64,000 bases of DNA from the NCBI RefSeq assembly GCF_026213295.1, contig NC_079412.1, forward strand, positions 14,859,682 to 14,923,681. The letters run 5' to 3'. Positions 20,714 through 64,000 of this stretch are shown piece after piece (position 1 is the stretch's first letter; each line of letters begins with the position of its first letter). The notes under the pieces are model-generated. The model was not told the origin of the DNA and did not search any database. It saw nothing but the letters and a program-made list of their open reading frames with translations. Origin of the DNA: Gadus chalcogrammus. Lineage: Eukaryota > Chordata > Actinopteri > Gadiformes > Gadidae. A program made the position numbers and the translations under genes.

Positions 20714-20915
20714 CCGCCTTGCTCATTTCCATGCAGCGGTCCAGCGCTCCCGTCCGGCGCTCTCGAGCTGTAGACGGAGTTCAGCGGAACGGGTGAACGT
20801 TTCGGGAGAGGAGCATCGAGGATCGTCCATTCGGATACTTAAATACGGACATTTTTCATTCTGCGAAGGAAATGAAATTCTTCTTTTAAAGGTGCCCTTA
20901 ATCATATCACCGAAG

Positions 20916-63835
<42,920 letters not shown>

Positions 63836-64000
63836 GTAAAAAACTATTGACCAACACTGGCTAATGCACAGATATCAAAATACAATCAGCACGCCTAAAG
63901 CAAATTTTAGTTCACATGTTTTCTTTGGACACAAGGCAAATCTTTGAAAATATATTTGATATTCACTGTATAATTGAATACAAACTTTCAACGAATAAAT

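Overview
This window looks like nuclear DNA from a ray-finned (teleost) fish. The genes are vertebrate genes split by GT-AG introns, introns and spacers carry fish-type mobile elements, and there are exceptionally long dinucleotide arrays (GA, CT, CA/GT and TA, often more than 70 units). A gadiform or similarly microsatellite-rich teleost is possible, but that is a guess from repeat style. I see no bacterial, phage or CRISPR content.

Layout, left to right. (1) At 360-549, minus strand, is the first coding exon of a gene I do not recognise, which continues off the left edge. (2) Head-to-head with it, 933-5303 plus, is a complete 10-exon DEAD-box helicase of the DDX19/DDX25 group (about 442 residues). 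It contains a probable GC-AG intron, a 547-bp non-autonomous DNA transposon and a palindromic MITE. (3) ubxn10, a single coding exon, lies at 6331-7125 minus. (4) cptp (ceramide-1-phosphate transfer protein), two coding exons, lies at 8058-8999 minus. (5) ints11 (Integrator catalytic subunit), 17 exons and 602 residues, lies at 9390-15200 plus and shares a compact divergent promoter with cptp. (6) An intronless class A GPCR of the P2Y/LPAR6-like group lies at 15397-16356 minus, tail-to-tail with ints11. (7) After a 4.5-kb spacer full of simple repeats, acap3 (ArfGAP with coiled coil, ankyrin repeats and PH domain) starts at 20916 plus and runs off the right edge. Seventeen coding exons (about 500 residues) are present. 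They cover the BAR and PH domains, the ArfGAP zinc finger and the start of what follows it; the ankyrin repeats lie beyond the window. Intron 1 alone is 20.2 kb and I see no other gene in it.

The genes do not form one pathway. Their roles, known from the families, are mRNA export (DDX19), VCP-linked ciliogenesis (UBXN10), ceramide-1-phosphate transport (CPTP), snRNA and mRNA 3'-end cleavage (INTS11), GPCR signalling, and Arf6/membrane traffic (ACAP3). cptp next to ints11 with acap3 nearby matches the order I recall at human 1p36.33. I found no convincing undescribed system. The most interesting local features are a 12-nt microexon in acap3 followed by a long (GT)n array, a short sequence shared beside two distant GA arrays, the GC-AG intron, two DNA-transposon relics, and a 37-G run facing a 20-C run about 75 bp away. 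All coordinates come from reading the sequence by eye; splice sites were checked by reading frame and by recalled family sequence, not by alignment software or transcripts.
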